A DNA stretch of 64,000 nt from Cesiribacter sp. SM1 (GTDB lineage Bacteria > Bacteroidota > Bacteroidia > Cytophagales > Cyclobacteriaceae): NCBI RefSeq assembly GCF_020178975.1, contig NZ_JAHXBU010000040.1, positions 62,001 to 126,000 of the forward strand. The letters run 5' to 3'. How positions within the stretch are numbered: the stretch's first letter is position 1; every line of letters begins with the position of its first letter. The notes beneath the pieces were generated by a model. It ran no database searches and was not told the DNA's origin. It worked only from the letters and a program-made list of their open reading frames with translations. A program made the position numbers and the translations under genes. Positions 15,693 through 24,870 of this stretch are shown in pieces.

Positions 15693-16667
15693 TTACTTTT
15701 TACGAAGTCCGATTTCGGCCAGGCGCTGATCCAGGAACTCACCGGCAGTAATATCTTCGTACTGCTTGGGGTTGCTGGCATCTATACAGTTCGGCAGCAC
15801 CGTTAGGTCCATTTCGGAGCGTGGGTGCATAAAGAAAGGTATAGAAAAGCGGCTGGTATTCATTTTTTCCCGTGGCGGATTTACTACCCGGTGAATGGTG
15901 CTCTTGAGGCGGTCGTTGGTATGGCGGGCAAGCATATCGCCCACGTTTACTACTACCTGCTCTGGCAGTGCGGTAATGGGTATCCACTGGCCATCGCGGC
16001 GCAATACCTGCAGTCCGTCTGCACTGGCACCCATCAGCAGGGTAATCAGGTTAATGTCGCCATGCTCGGCAGCACGCACGGCATCAGATGGTACCTCATC
16101 GGGGTTTTCAATAGGGTAGTAGTGGATGGGGCGTAAAATGCTGTTACCGTTACGTACCTTATCTTCAAAGTAATGCTCATCGAGCTCCAGGAACAGGGCA
16201 ATGGCCTGCAGCATGTGCTTGCCGGCTTTCTCCAGGGTTTTGTAGGCGGTAACACACACCTCTTCCATTTCCGGTACTTCGGCTGGCCAAACGTTATCGG
16301 GGTATTGGCTGCGAACGGTATCCTCGCCTTCTACCTCCTGACCCACGTGGTAGAACTCCTTCAGGTCGCCGGTATTGCGGCCCTTGGCATGCTCCTTACC
16401 TTTTGGGGTATAGCCCCGCTGGCCTGCCAGCTCAGGGCGGTGGTACTTCATTTTTACCTCGTCTGGCAAGGCAAAAAACTTCTTGATGGTGCTGTAGAGC
16501 CGCTCGGTCAGTGCATCACTCAGGCCGTGGTTTTTGATGGCCACAAAACCAATGCTCTGATAGGCTTTGCCCAGCTCCTGTACAAAGCGTTGTTTCCGTG
16601 CAGGATCTCCGCTTAAAAAATCTGCGAGGTCCAGCGAAGGTACCTCATCGTACAATACCTGACTCAT
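15693..16667 (-). CDS. 2-oxoglutarate/Fe(II)-dependent oxygenase, isopenicillin-N-synthase type
   Basis: This 324-residue protein has the N-terminal DIOX_N region (PSLDLADFLSG...GFVAIKNHGL) and the 2OG-Fe(II) oxygenase domain. The iron ligands are His and Asp in EHGDINLITLL (about residues 201-204) and the distal His in LKSTIHRVVNP (about 257). The 2-oxoglutarate-binding Arg-x-Ser is in SRFSIPFF (about 272). GYTPKGKEHAKG (about 85) is usual in this branch. Bacterial relatives are annotated as isopenicillin N synthase family oxygenases of unknown substrate; a role in beta-lactam synthesis is not suggested by the neighbourhood. Confidence 0.93.
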   Translation of the reverse strand: MSQVLYDEVPSLDLADFLSGDPARKQRFVQELGKAYQSIGFVAIKNHGLSDALTERLYSTIKKFFALPDEVKMKYHRPELAGQRGYTPKGKEHAKGRNTGDLKEFYHVGQEVEGEDTVRSQYPDNVWPAEVPEMEEVCVTAYKTLEKAGKHMLQAIALFLELDEHYFEDKVRNGNSILRPIHYYPIENPDEVPSDAVRAAEHGDINLITLLMGASADGLQVLRRDGQWIPITALPEQVVVNVGDMLARHTNDRLKSTIHRVVNPPREKMNTSRFSIPFFMHPRSEMDLTVLPNCIDASNPKQYEDITAGEFLDQRLAEIGLRKK

Positions 16668-16744
16668 AAATTTCTTCTCGTTTCTTTCCCTAATTAAGAT
16701 CAGTGCTGCAAAGTACTAATTTTTCAAACAAATTTGATTTTAAT

Positions 16745-16752
16745 TACTTTTG
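16745..16752 (+). promoter_or_regulatory. Putative -7 promoter element
   Basis: TACTTTTG matches the Bacteroidota -7 consensus TAnnTTTG exactly and lies 34 nt before the ATG at 16787. No clear TTG occurs at the expected -33 distance. It would drive the lipoprotein gene, divergent from the oxygenase. Confidence 0.45.
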
Positions 16753-16786
16753 CTAAAGAGTATAAGTATTCAACCAAAGGACAGTT

Positions 16787-17632
16787 ATGAAAAAGACGTT
16801 ATTATTTTCCTGCCTGGTGGCAGGAGCCATGTTTACAGCCTGCGATTCCGGCTCCAACCAGGGAGCTGAAAATACCGCCGATACTACAGCCACTACCAAC
16901 ACTACAGGGCAAGCAGGTACAACCGGTTCCATAGGTCTGGAGAAAGCAGAAAACTCGCCTGAATTTCCGGATGCCATGCTGGAGCAGACTCAGCCAGAGA
17001 ATGGTGCAAAGCTACCCTCGGGCCCTGTAACATTTCAGTATAACATCAAAAACTACGAACTCACTAAAATGACAGAAAGCGAGCATGCCAACATGCTTGC
17101 CAATTCAGAAAAAGGTCAGCACATACACCTGATTGTTGATAATGAGCCTTATGATGCGCTCTATGAAACAACCTACCAGAAAGAACTGAGCGATGGTCAT
17201 CATGTGGAGCTTTCTTTCCTGAGCCGCTCTTATCATGAAAGTATCAAAACACCCGAGGCATATGTGTTAAGGCAGTTTACAGTAGGTAATGCTCCGCAAA
17301 GCGAGCAAATAGACCTGAATGCACCGCATATGTTCTACAGCCGCCCTAAAGGCGATTATACAGGTAAAGATACCGAAAGAATTATGCTGGACTTTTACCT
17401 GGTAAACACCGAGCTGTCGGAGAATGGAAAGAAAGTGCGTGCTACCATTAACGGCCAGGAGTTTATGATCACCGACTGGAAGCCATACCACATTACAGGT
17501 TTACCAATGGGAGAGACTACTATTAAGCTAGAGCTGCTGGATGAAAATGGAAACCTGGTGCAAAGCCCTTATAACCCGGTTACCCGCACCATTAACCTGA
17601 AAAGTGGCAATGAGCAGGCCATGGCCCATTAA
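16787..17632 (+). CDS. Secreted lipoprotein with a His-rich DUF4399-like domain
   Basis: The 281-residue product begins with a lipoprotein signal (MKKTLLFSCLVAGAMFTAC, lipobox FTAC), then a Thr/Asn/Gly-rich linker (about residues 20-50), then a beta-rich domain. GQHIHLIVDNEPYDALYE (about 112-129) and SDGHHVELSFLSRSYHES resemble the paired-histidine core of DUF4399-like domains. A second half, HMFYSRPKGDYTGKD...IMLDFYLVNTEL...GQEFMITDW, looks like another beta sandwich. Histidine spacing suggests copper or other metal binding, which is inference. It is a single-gene unit, closed by the terminator at 17735-17763. Confidence 0.7.
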   Translation: MKKTLLFSCLVAGAMFTACDSGSNQGAENTADTTATTNTTGQAGTTGSIGLEKAENSPEFPDAMLEQTQPENGAKLPSGPVTFQYNIKNYELTKMTESEHANMLANSEKGQHIHLIVDNEPYDALYETTYQKELSDGHHVELSFLSRSYHESIKTPEAYVLRQFTVGNAPQSEQIDLNAPHMFYSRPKGDYTGKDTERIMLDFYLVNTELSENGKKVRATINGQEFMITDWKPYHITGLPMGETTIKLELLDENGNLVQSPYNPVTRTINLKSGNEQAMAH

Positions 17633-17734
17633 TTTTATACATTGTACAAGGCTTATGGTATCATAATTGAGCACTACAACTCTGCATTTTTTGAGCCATA
17701 CACCTTAAACAATAAATTTATACTACACCCCAAA

Positions 17735-17763
17735 CAAAGGCGCACAATAGAAGTGCGCCTTTG
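17735..17763 (+). terminator. Intrinsic terminator after the lipoprotein gene
   Basis: An 11-bp perfect stem (17735-17745 with 17753-17763) with a 7-nt loop lies about 100 nt after the stop. The T-run is short (TTT within the stem), so termination strength is uncertain. Confidence 0.65.
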
Positions 17764-17805
17764 CTGTTTATAAAGGGTTGCCGCAAAATTTGTTAATTAG
17801 GGGCA

Positions 17806-19509
17806 GTGAAAATATTAGCAACGATAGCATTTAGCCTCTTACTCCTGGCTGCACTCCCTGTTTGTGGCCAGCATGTGCTGCAAATAAAGCCCTTTGCCCC
17901 GGCAGATGCTCCGATACTTGCCAGGTACCGGTACCAGCGCCAGCAGCCAGATTCGCTGGCAGCCCTGCAGGAAGCTCACCTTTTGCTGCAGCAGCTCTAT
18001 GCCGATGGTTACTTACTGGCCCGCTTTACAAGTTTACAGCAAGGCTCCGATAGCACATTGGTGAGCATAGCAGCAGCTGAGCCCTATAGCTGGCTGAGCT
18101 TAAACAGGGGAAATGTAGAGGAGCGCCTGTTGCAGGAGGCCGGCTACCGGGAGCGCTTTTACAGGCAAAAGCCTTTCTCCTACAAACAGGTGGCCCGCCT
18201 GATGCAGCGCCTGGTGCAGCTGTCTGAAAATAAAGGATATCCTTTTGCGCTGGTACGGCTCGATTCCCTGCAGATCAGTGAAAACAGCATAGCTGCAGCA
18301 CTCTATTATGAACCGGGGCCCTACATCACATTCGATTCGCTTCAGATACAGGGCGAGGTACGTATAAAACAGCGCTTTCTGGCAGCTCACCTGGGTGTTA
18401 TACCGGGAGCTCCTTTTAGCCAGCAGCGCATAGAAGAGGCCCTGCAGCATTTAGAGGAGCTTCCTTACATCAGGCTTAGCGATGCCCCGGCTTTAAGTTT
18501 CCAGAACCGCCAGGCAAGGCTGCTGCTTAATCTAAGACGGCAACCGGCTAACCGCATCGACGGGATCCTGGGCATGCAAAGCAGGCCCACCGGCGGTATT
18601 TTACTTACCGGCCAGCTCGACTTGTTTTTGCAGAACCCTTTTGGCGGCGGCAAAACCATTGCCGTTAACTGGCAGCGGCTAAATGAGGAGTCGCAACAGC
18701 TGGATCTGGCCTATAGGCACCCTTACCTGCTAAGCTCTCCTGTAACACTTGTGCTGGAGGGCAATCTTTTGAAAGAACAGGAGCAGTTCCTGAACAGAAG
18801 TGCAAGGGTGGCATTGCAGGCCCGGCAAAAAGCTGGTTTACTGCTTAGCCTGGAGTACCAGTTTAAAGATACACGCCTGCTGGATGATGCCAGGGGTGCA
18901 AACCTTGCCAGTTTCAGGGTGCATAAGTACGGCATCAGGGGAGAGTACAAAAAACTGGATAACCACCTGCTGCCCCGGCAGGGAGTTGTGTTGGGGGCGG
19001 GGGTGCTGGCAGGGCCCAAGCATATCTCGCGCATGGCCGATGGCAGTACCGATAATCTGGGTACCAATCTGCAGCTAACCGCTGCACTGGATGCTCAAAG
19101 CTACTGGCCGCTGGCTGCCAGAACAGTACTTGCCTTAAAGGCAAATGGGGCGTTGCTGTACGATGAAAACCTGTTCCTGCCCGACCTTTATCGCCTGGGT
19201 GGGCTGCAGTCTGTCAGGGGCTTTCGGGAAAAATCACTTTTTGCCAGTAAATATGCGTTGCTTCAGACAGAAATCAGGCAGCAGCTTGGAAACTCTTCTT
19301 ATGTTTTTCTGTTTTATGACCTTGGACTGCTGCAGTACAAGCTGCCTGCTACAAGCTACCGCGACTGGCCCATGGGTGCCGGTGCAGGGCTAAGTCTGCA
19401 GGCCGGAACCGGCCAGTTTAGTCTGGTGTATGCCCTTGGGCATCAGCAAAATCAGACAATTTCATTAAAAAACTCACAAGTGCATTTTGGATACACTAGT
19501 CGCTTCTGA
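17806..19509 (+). CDS. Outer-membrane assembly/translocation protein of the BamA/TamA superfamily
   Basis: The 567-residue protein starts with GTG at 17806 and has a signal peptide (MKILATIAFSLLLLAALPVCGQ). The N-terminal half carries at least one POTRA-like module (FDSLQIQGEVRIKQRFLAAHLGVIPGAPFSQQRIEEALQ-type pattern, about residues 170-235). The C-terminal part is a surface-antigen barrel: repeated amphipathic strands, DLYRLGGLQSVRGFREKSLFASKYALLQTEIR with the VRGF/Y substrate-loop motif near residue 470, and an aromatic end (VHFGYTSRF). It should sit in the outer membrane and help insert or export proteins. It is shorter than BamA (fewer POTRA domains). No obvious TamB or BamD neighbour. 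Confidence 0.85.
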   Translation: MKILATIAFSLLLLAALPVCGQHVLQIKPFAPADAPILARYRYQRQQPDSLAALQEAHLLLQQLYADGYLLARFTSLQQGSDSTLVSIAAAEPYSWLSLNRGNVEERLLQEAGYRERFYRQKPFSYKQVARLMQRLVQLSENKGYPFALVRLDSLQISENSIAAALYYEPGPYITFDSLQIQGEVRIKQRFLAAHLGVIPGAPFSQQRIEEALQHLEELPYIRLSDAPALSFQNRQARLLLNLRRQPANRIDGILGMQSRPTGGILLTGQLDLFLQNPFGGGKTIAVNWQRLNEESQQLDLAYRHPYLLSSPVTLVLEGNLLKEQEQFLNRSARVALQARQKAGLLLSLEYQFKDTRLLDDARGANLASFRVHKYGIRGEYKKLDNHLLPRQGVVLGAGVLAGPKHISRMADGSTDNLGTNLQLTAALDAQSYWPLAARTVLALKANGALLYDENLFLPDLYRLGGLQSVRGFREKSLFASKYALLQTEIRQQLGNSSYVFLFYDLGLLQYKLPATSYRDWPMGAGAGLSLQAGTGQFSLVYALGHQQNQTISLKNSQVHFGYTSRF

Positions 19510-19567
19510 TATGTTTTGTGATGAGGGAAATTAGTACTATTTTTGATCTTGCAACAAAGCCACCTCT

Positions 19568-20596
19568 ATGTACCTGAGTCTGCTGATCGCATTCGTGTGG
19601 GCCCTGATTGTTTCGCTATTTACCGTTCCTTCAGTTATACACATCAGCCATACAAAAAAGCTTCTTGATGAACCAAACCACCGTACCATCCACGAGATGC
19701 TAACGCCTCGTTTGGGAGGGCTTGCCATCTTTGCAGGCTTTATGTCTGCCGTTACCATTTTTGGTAAATTTGGCGATGGTGTTCAACAGTTGCTGGCTGG
19801 CTGTATCGTTATGTTTTTTATAGGCATCAAAGATGATATCATCACGGTATCTGCCTTTAAGAAATTCTTCGGTCAGATCGTAGCCACTTTTATTGTTATG
19901 TTCATGGGCGACATCCGCATTACCAGCCTTCAGGGCTTTATGGGGGTGTATGAGCTTGAGCTGGGCATCAGCTATGCTTTTACATTCCTGGTAATTGTGG
20001 GCATTACCAATGCTATTAACCTTATCGACGGGCTCGACGGGTTGGCCGGTACCATCATACTGGCTATATCGCTTTGCTTTGGAACCTTCTTCTATTTCTA
20101 CAGCATAGAGTATGCCTTTGTGGCTTTTTGTCTTGCCGGTGGTATCCTGGGCTTTCTGCGTTATAATATGTACAAGGCCCGTATCTTTATGGGCGATACC
20201 GGTTCGCTGCTTTCCGGCTTTGTGATAGCGGTGCTCTCTATAAAGTTTATGGAAATACAGGCGGTACCTGCTGCGCCCGCCACTGCAGTTGCTGTTTTAT
20301 TCATTCCGGTATTCGATACCCTGCGTGTGTTTGCCATACGCATCAGCCGGGGCCGTTCGCCTTTTTCTCCGGATAAGAATCACCTGCACCACCGCTTCCT
20401 GGCCCTGGGGCTGCCGCAGATCATGGTGGTAACGCTTATGCTGATGATGAACATGGGGATGATTGTGATAACTATTCTGTTTTCTGAGTGGGGCAGCACA
20501 GTGCTGCTGTTAACCCAAGTAGGACTGGCGGTGTCTATCAGTATTTTATTGGAAGTGTTTGGCAGAGGGGAAGCTAAAGTGTATGCTAAAGCGTAG
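19568..20596 (+). CDS. Polyprenyl-phosphate N-acetylhexosamine-1-phosphate transferase (WecA/TagO-like)
   Basis: This 342-residue inner-membrane protein has about ten helices. The family motifs are present: PNHRTIHEMLTPRLGG (about residues 37-52), IGIKDDIITVSAFKKF with the two catalytic Asp (near 87-88), NLIDGLDGLAGT (about 146-157), FMGDTGSLLSGF (about 207-218) and NHLHHRFLALG (His motif, about 271). It transfers a sugar phosphate from a UDP-sugar to undecaprenyl phosphate, starting an O-antigen or other surface polymer. The exact sugar cannot be told. Its stop overlaps the DUF4271 gene by 14 bp. Confidence 0.93.
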   Translation: MYLSLLIAFVWALIVSLFTVPSVIHISHTKKLLDEPNHRTIHEMLTPRLGGLAIFAGFMSAVTIFGKFGDGVQQLLAGCIVMFFIGIKDDIITVSAFKKFFGQIVATFIVMFMGDIRITSLQGFMGVYELELGISYAFTFLVIVGITNAINLIDGLDGLAGTIILAISLCFGTFFYFYSIEYAFVAFCLAGGILGFLRYNMYKARIFMGDTGSLLSGFVIAVLSIKFMEIQAVPAAPATAVAVLFIPVFDTLRVFAIRISRGRSPFSPDKNHLHHRFLALGLPQIMVVTLMLMMNMGMIVITILFSEWGSTVLLLTQVGLAVSISILLEVFGRGEAKVYAKA

Positions 20597-21746
20597 CGCA
20601 AGACTTTTACTATTGTTTTTATTGTTGTCGGTTCCGGCATTGGCCCAGTTGCTGCAGGTGCAGGGGCGCCAGTATGCACTTGTGCATAACCTAAAGGCAG
20701 ATTTGCTGGTGTACGATGATGATTACGAAACCTACCTGCCCTATGTAAGGGGTACTCCTTTTCCCTCCAATGCTGCAAATTTCTGGCTGCCGCTGCGCCA
20801 GTACCAGAGTTATTTATTGCTGGTTGGCGCTTCCGAGGGATCTTCTCTGCTGATCAATCAAAATGTAGTAGCGCATTATGATAAGGCAGGATCATGGGTA
20901 TATGCCATGGATAGCCTGCGCACCCTATATGGCGATAGTTGCCTTGTTACGCTCTACCGGCAGCCCCTGTCGCTAGACGAGGCGCAAATTGCTGTGGTGG
21001 GGCAGCAAACCCTGCCTGTTGTGGAAAGTCACGTAGGGGAACAGTTCCTTCGAGTGCAGGAGCGCCCCTCGCGCAGTTTCGATGACTTTTTTGTGCTGGT
21101 GCTTATTGTGCTGATGGCAGGCCTGGCGGTAATGCGCAACCTCTTTCCGCGGGTCTTTCAAAGCTATTATAACCTGGGAGAAGTGCTTACCACAAGGCCT
21201 TCATTCAATTCTGCTTTTGCCTATAAGCTGGGCGGGCCCGGGCAACTGTTCTTTATAGTGCTTTACAGTGGGCTTTTTGGCTTTTTGCTGATGGTGCTGC
21301 TGAATGCTGCAGGTTACTGGCCGGAGTTAGGCTGGTTAGGTCCGGAGGCCAGCTTTGGAACCTATTTCTGGACCTGGCTGCGGTTAACCGGTCTTGTATT
21401 GCTGCTGCAGCTGGTAAAATATTTTATGCTGCAGATAACAGCAGGTGTATTCAACTTTCAGGGATTTGCCGCTGTTCACTATTTCGATTTTCTGCGTGTA
21501 TCCCAAATGTTTTTCTCGGTTCTGCTGGCTGCGGTGGCGGTTGTTTTTCTAAGCCTGCCCCTGCAGATATCTGTGGGTGCCGAAATTCTGCTAAAAGTGC
21601 TGTTAGTATTTGCGTTACTGCGTATTGGGCTGATCTTTTTTAAGCTAATGCAATTAGCCGAGTTTAGAAAAACCTATTTATTTTCGTACCTTTGCGCCAC
21701 AGAAATACTGCCGCTTTTGGTTGGTCTTAAACTATTAATAGACTAG
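20583..21746 (+). CDS. DUF4271 multi-pass membrane protein
   Basis: The start at 20583 (MLKRSARLLLLFLLLSVPALAQ) yields a signal-like N-terminus and a 387-residue protein. A soluble domain (about residues 25-170) is followed by six or more membrane segments (about 180-387), including the DUF4271 block QITAGVFNFQ...HYFDFLR..QMFFSVLL and a conserved C-terminus FSYLCATEILPLLVGLKLL. The family is restricted to Bacteroidota and usually lies immediately upstream of hemD, as here. Its function is unknown; the position may hint at a link with heme or envelope biogenesis. Confidence 0.85.
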   Translation: MLKRSARLLLLFLLLSVPALAQLLQVQGRQYALVHNLKADLLVYDDDYETYLPYVRGTPFPSNAANFWLPLRQYQSYLLLVGASEGSSLLINQNVVAHYDKAGSWVYAMDSLRTLYGDSCLVTLYRQPLSLDEAQIAVVGQQTLPVVESHVGEQFLRVQERPSRSFDDFFVLVLIVLMAGLAVMRNLFPRVFQSYYNLGEVLTTRPSFNSAFAYKLGGPGQLFFIVLYSGLFGFLLMVLLNAAGYWPELGWLGPEASFGTYFWTWLRLTGLVLLLQLVKYFMLQITAGVFNFQGFAAVHYFDFLRVSQMFFSVLLAAVAVVFLSLPLQISVGAEILLKVLLVFALLRIGLIFFKLMQLAEFRKTYLFSYLCATEILPLLVGLKLLID

Positions 21747-21777
21747 CCATTCTTTCTGAGCAAACAGCTTAAACTGT

Positions 21778-22557
21778 ATGACAAACAAGGAAAAAGAGCC
21801 TAAACTAAAAGAAGTCCGGAGCATTCTCGTATCTCAGCCTAAGCCCAGCGACAGTAAATCTCCCTACTACCAGCTGGCAGAGAAGTATAATCTAAAGGTA
21901 GACTTTAGACCCTTCATTCAGATAGAGCCTGCAGACCTGAAAGACTTCCGCAAACAAAAGGTTGATATACTGGCGCACACTGCCGTTATTTTTACCAGCC
22001 GTAATGCTGTGGATCACTTCTTTCGCCTGGCTCAGGAGAGTAAAGTAGAGATACCGGCAGATATGAAATATTTTTGCATATCGGAGCAAACCTCCAATTA
22101 CCTGCAGAAATACATTGTAGTGCGTAAGCGTAAGGTATTTACCGGCTTTAAAACAGCAAATGATCTTATTGAGATCATTAAAAAGCATAAAAACGAGAAA
22201 TACCTTTTCCCATGCTCTGATATTCGCAAAGAAGATATACCAGAGTTTATGGAAGCCAACAATATTGCCTATACTGAGGCGATCATATACCGCACCGTTG
22301 CCAGCAATCTTTCAGACCTGGCCGATGTAAACTATGATATCATTGCTTTTTTCAGCCCATCGGGAATTAATTCGCTATTTGTGAATTTTCCTGATTTCAA
22401 GCAGAAAGAAACCCGAATTGCTGCATTTGGTCCAACAACGGCAAAAGCAGTGCGGGATGCAGGCCTACACCTTGATATTGAGGCTCCGCAACCAAATGCA
22501 CCTTCCATGACGGGAGCGCTGGAGCTCTATATTAAGAAGGCTAATAAAATAAAATAG
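21778..22557 (+). CDS. hemD: Uroporphyrinogen-III synthase
   Basis: This 259-residue protein has the two-domain HemD fold. Signs are RSILVSQPKP at the N-terminus, the FTSRNAVDHFF motif (about residues 73-83), a middle hinge, then YRTVASNLSDL, DIIAFFSPSGINSLF (about 190-204) and AAFGPTTAKAVRDAGL (about 222-237). It closes and inverts ring D of hydroxymethylbilane to give uroporphyrinogen III, leading to heme. It lies 31 bp behind the DUF4271 gene and is probably co-transcribed with it. A hairpin terminator follows. Confidence 0.93.
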   Translation: MTNKEKEPKLKEVRSILVSQPKPSDSKSPYYQLAEKYNLKVDFRPFIQIEPADLKDFRKQKVDILAHTAVIFTSRNAVDHFFRLAQESKVEIPADMKYFCISEQTSNYLQKYIVVRKRKVFTGFKTANDLIEIIKKHKNEKYLFPCSDIRKEDIPEFMEANNIAYTEAIIYRTVASNLSDLADVNYDIIAFFSPSGINSLFVNFPDFKQKETRIAAFGPTTAKAVRDAGLHLDIEAPQPNAPSMTGALELYIKKANKIK

Positions 22558-22607
22558 GAAATATTACATTCTTAAGGTAAATATTCTGCACATTTTTAAA
22601 TTGCAAT

Positions 22608-22630
22608 AAATCCGGTTTTTCCGGATTTTT
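22608..22630 (+). terminator. Intrinsic terminator after hemD, abutting porP
   Basis: An 8-bp stem AAATCCGG/CCGGATTT (22608-22615 with 22621-22628), with a TTTTT loop, runs on into TT. It ends about 13 nt before the first possible porP ATG (22643) and 31 nt before the preferred one (22661). Confidence 0.65.
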
Positions 22631-22660
22631 CGTTTATATTAAATGCAGATCATTAGGCCT

Positions 22661-23611
22661 ATGCGCAAGATATACTATTTCCTGATTGCCATTTTTTCTT
22701 TGGGTGGCGGAGAATTGCTGGCTCAGCAGGAAGCTCAGTTTACGCAATATACTTTCAACCCTCTGTATTATAACCCTGCCTATGCAGGTGTTGAGGGGTT
22801 AACCAAAATCACAGCCGTGCACCGCACCCAGTGGGCAAACTATGGTTATGGTAATCCTATTTCGCAGGTGGTGAGCTTTACAACCCCTATATACCGCTTG
22901 AGCAGTGGCTTTGGTACTCACTTTGTGCAAGACAGGGCGGGGCCGGTGTCTACCTTGCAGCTGCAGGGTTCTTATGCTTATCATCTCCATTTAAAAGAGC
23001 TTAGAACCAAGCTGAGCTTTGGTGCCCGTTTTGGTGCTGTAGCAAAATCTATAGACGAAGGACGGTTTGAACCAAACGATATTGATGATCCGCTGTTAAA
23101 GTTAGGCCAGGCTTACGAAATACAGCCAGACTTTGGTGCAGGTGTGTATGTACAGTCTTCTAAAATATTTGGAGGGGTTTCGTTTAGTCACCTGGTGAAA
23201 AGTGAATTTCAATATGCAAATGATCTTGCCACCAACCCGCTTGAGAACCATATGTATGTGTTGTTTGGTTATGACTACGAGTACGGCCGTAAAGTGATCA
23301 TTACTCCATCCTTACTGGTGCAGTCTGATTTTAATACATATAACTTTACCCTTTCCGCGATAGGTAACATTGATGATAAATATTGGGCAGGATTATCTTT
23401 CAGGCAGGGGGAATCTATAAACATAATTACGGGTTATAGCGTACTAAAAGACAAATCATTACGTTTTGGCTACTCTTTTGATTATGTGGTAAAAGGACGG
23501 GATGCAAAATCAGGCGCGGGTTCGCATGAAGCATTGATAACCTATACAATGCCTCAGGCTAAGCCTAACAGAAAAAAAATTATTCGTGATCCAAGATTTA
23601 GGCACGAATAA
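22661..23611 (+). CDS. porP: PorP/SprF-family type IX secretion outer-membrane protein
   Basis: The start at 22661 gives a clean signal peptide (MRKIYYFLIAIFSLGGGELLAQ); an ATG at 22643 adds six residues (MQIIRP). The 316-residue protein has the PorP/SprF signature right after the signal, QFTQYTFNPLYYNPAYAG, then TAVHRTQWANYG, LSFGARFGAV and a C-terminal barrel (GYSFDYVVKG, HEALITYTMP). In T9SS bacteria these outer-membrane proteins link cell-surface components to the GldKN ring and PorE, and a copy next to gldKLMN is typical. SprF paralogues pair with SprB-like adhesins, but no adhesin is adjacent, so this copy may serve the core machine. Confidence 0.9.
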   Translation: MRKIYYFLIAIFSLGGGELLAQQEAQFTQYTFNPLYYNPAYAGVEGLTKITAVHRTQWANYGYGNPISQVVSFTTPIYRLSSGFGTHFVQDRAGPVSTLQLQGSYAYHLHLKELRTKLSFGARFGAVAKSIDEGRFEPNDIDDPLLKLGQAYEIQPDFGAGVYVQSSKIFGGVSFSHLVKSEFQYANDLATNPLENHMYVLFGYDYEYGRKVIITPSLLVQSDFNTYNFTLSAIGNIDDKYWAGLSFRQGESINIITGYSVLKDKSLRFGYSFDYVVKGRDAKSGAGSHEALITYTMPQAKPNRKKIIRDPRFRHE

Positions 23612-23745
23612 GCCAATAACAGTCAGGTTGTTGCGTTATAAAAGATAAGAATAGACAGGTGTGTTAATTTTTCTACAATTCCGGTTAAATATTACAAGCT
23701 ACAGATTTTGACTGGTATTGACAGGTATAGAATAAGTAGACCGCA

Positions 23746-23753
23746 TAATTTTG
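23746..23753 (+). promoter_or_regulatory. Putative -7 promoter element for the gldKLMN operon
   Basis: TAATTTTG is an exact match to TAnnTTTG, 20 nt before the first gldK ATG. The nearest upstream TTG is 25 nt away (23718-23720), more than the usual spacing. Confidence 0.4.
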
Positions 23754-23773
23754 GGTCTACAGGTGCTAAATAG

Positions 23774-24835
23774 ATGTTAAACAAAAAAGGTGTTATGATT
23801 AAAGTGCTATCCCTCAGGAAAGCTATTACCTACTGTATGTTAATAGCTACAGCAGCTACAGTGCAAAGCTGCGGCCTGTTCGGTGGTGGAGCCGGAGAAG
23901 ATTACGGCGAGCTGGTGGGTGTTCAAGGCCGCGAAGGCTGGGTAATGACCGTTCCTTACGGAATGGTGGTTGTGCCAGCTGGTACGTTCCACATGGGACA
24001 GGCCGAAGAAGACATTGCCGCTACGCAGATTAACTTCAACAAGCAGATCACTATCGGCAGCTTCTACATGGACGATACCGAAATTACAAACAATGAGTAT
24101 CGTCAGTTCATCATGTCCATGATCGAGGACTCTGTGAGCACGCTTGGCGAAGATTTCATCTTTAATGAATTGTATCCTGATACAACCGTGTGGATGAAAG
24201 ACTTTACCCACCACATGGGCGATCCGCTTACAGAATATTACTATTTGCATCCTGCGTTCGACGACTATCCTGTTGTTGGTGTTGACTGGGTTGCAGCAAA
24301 AACCTTCTCTCAGTGGCGTACCGATTACCTGAACGCTTACCGTGTAAGCCAGGGTGAGTTTGTAATGCCAAGCTTCCGCCTACCATCTGAAGCTGAATGG
24401 GAATATGCCGCACGTGGCGGCCGCGATATGGCAACCTACCCCTGGGGTAACCCTTACATCCGTAACGCCAAAGGCTGTATGCTGGCAAACTTTAAGCCAG
24501 GCCGCGGTAACTATTACGACGATGGTTTCGCCTATACCTCTCCGGTGCAGTCTTACTTCGCTAACGACTTTGGCCTTTACGATATGGCCGGTAACGTATC
24601 TGAATGGTGCGAAGATGCCTTCAACCCAGCATCAGTACCCCTGGTATGGGACCTTAACCCTACCTATTTCGACGAAACTGAACCACGTAAAGTAATTCGT
24701 GGCGGTTCCTGGAAAGACGTGTCTTACTTCCTGCAAACAGGTACTCGCAGCTTTGAGTACCAGGATTCGGCCCGCTCTTACATTGGCTTCCGTTGTGCCA
24801 TGACTCACATTGGCCGTTCAAGACAAGATTTCTAA
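23774..24835 (+). CDS. gldK: Gliding motility/T9SS lipoprotein GldK (PorK)
   Basis: This 353-residue lipoprotein has its lipobox at TVQSC (Cys33 from the first ATG, or Cys26 from the in-frame ATG at 23795, which is equally plausible). The rest is a formylglycine-generating-enzyme/sulfatase-modifying-factor fold: VVPAGTFHMGQAEED, FYMDDTEITNNEYRQF, FRLPSEAEWEYAARGG, DMAGNVSEWCED and RKVIRGGSWKD. In GldK this fold is structural: with GldN it builds the large periplasmic ring under the outer membrane in the type IX secretion machine. GldJ has a similar fold, but the gene order K-L-M-N supports GldK. Four genes follow without a terminator. Confidence 0.95.
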   Translation: MLNKKGVMIKVLSLRKAITYCMLIATAATVQSCGLFGGGAGEDYGELVGVQGREGWVMTVPYGMVVVPAGTFHMGQAEEDIAATQINFNKQITIGSFYMDDTEITNNEYRQFIMSMIEDSVSTLGEDFIFNELYPDTTVWMKDFTHHMGDPLTEYYYLHPAFDDYPVVGVDWVAAKTFSQWRTDYLNAYRVSQGEFVMPSFRLPSEAEWEYAARGGRDMATYPWGNPYIRNAKGCMLANFKPGRGNYYDDGFAYTSPVQSYFANDFGLYDMAGNVSEWCEDAFNPASVPLVWDLNPTYFDETEPRKVIRGGSWKDVSYFLQTGTRSFEYQDSARSYIGFRCAMTHIGRSRQDF

Positions 24836-24870
24836 AAAAGCTTCATCATAAAACCCTAACCCATACTAAA

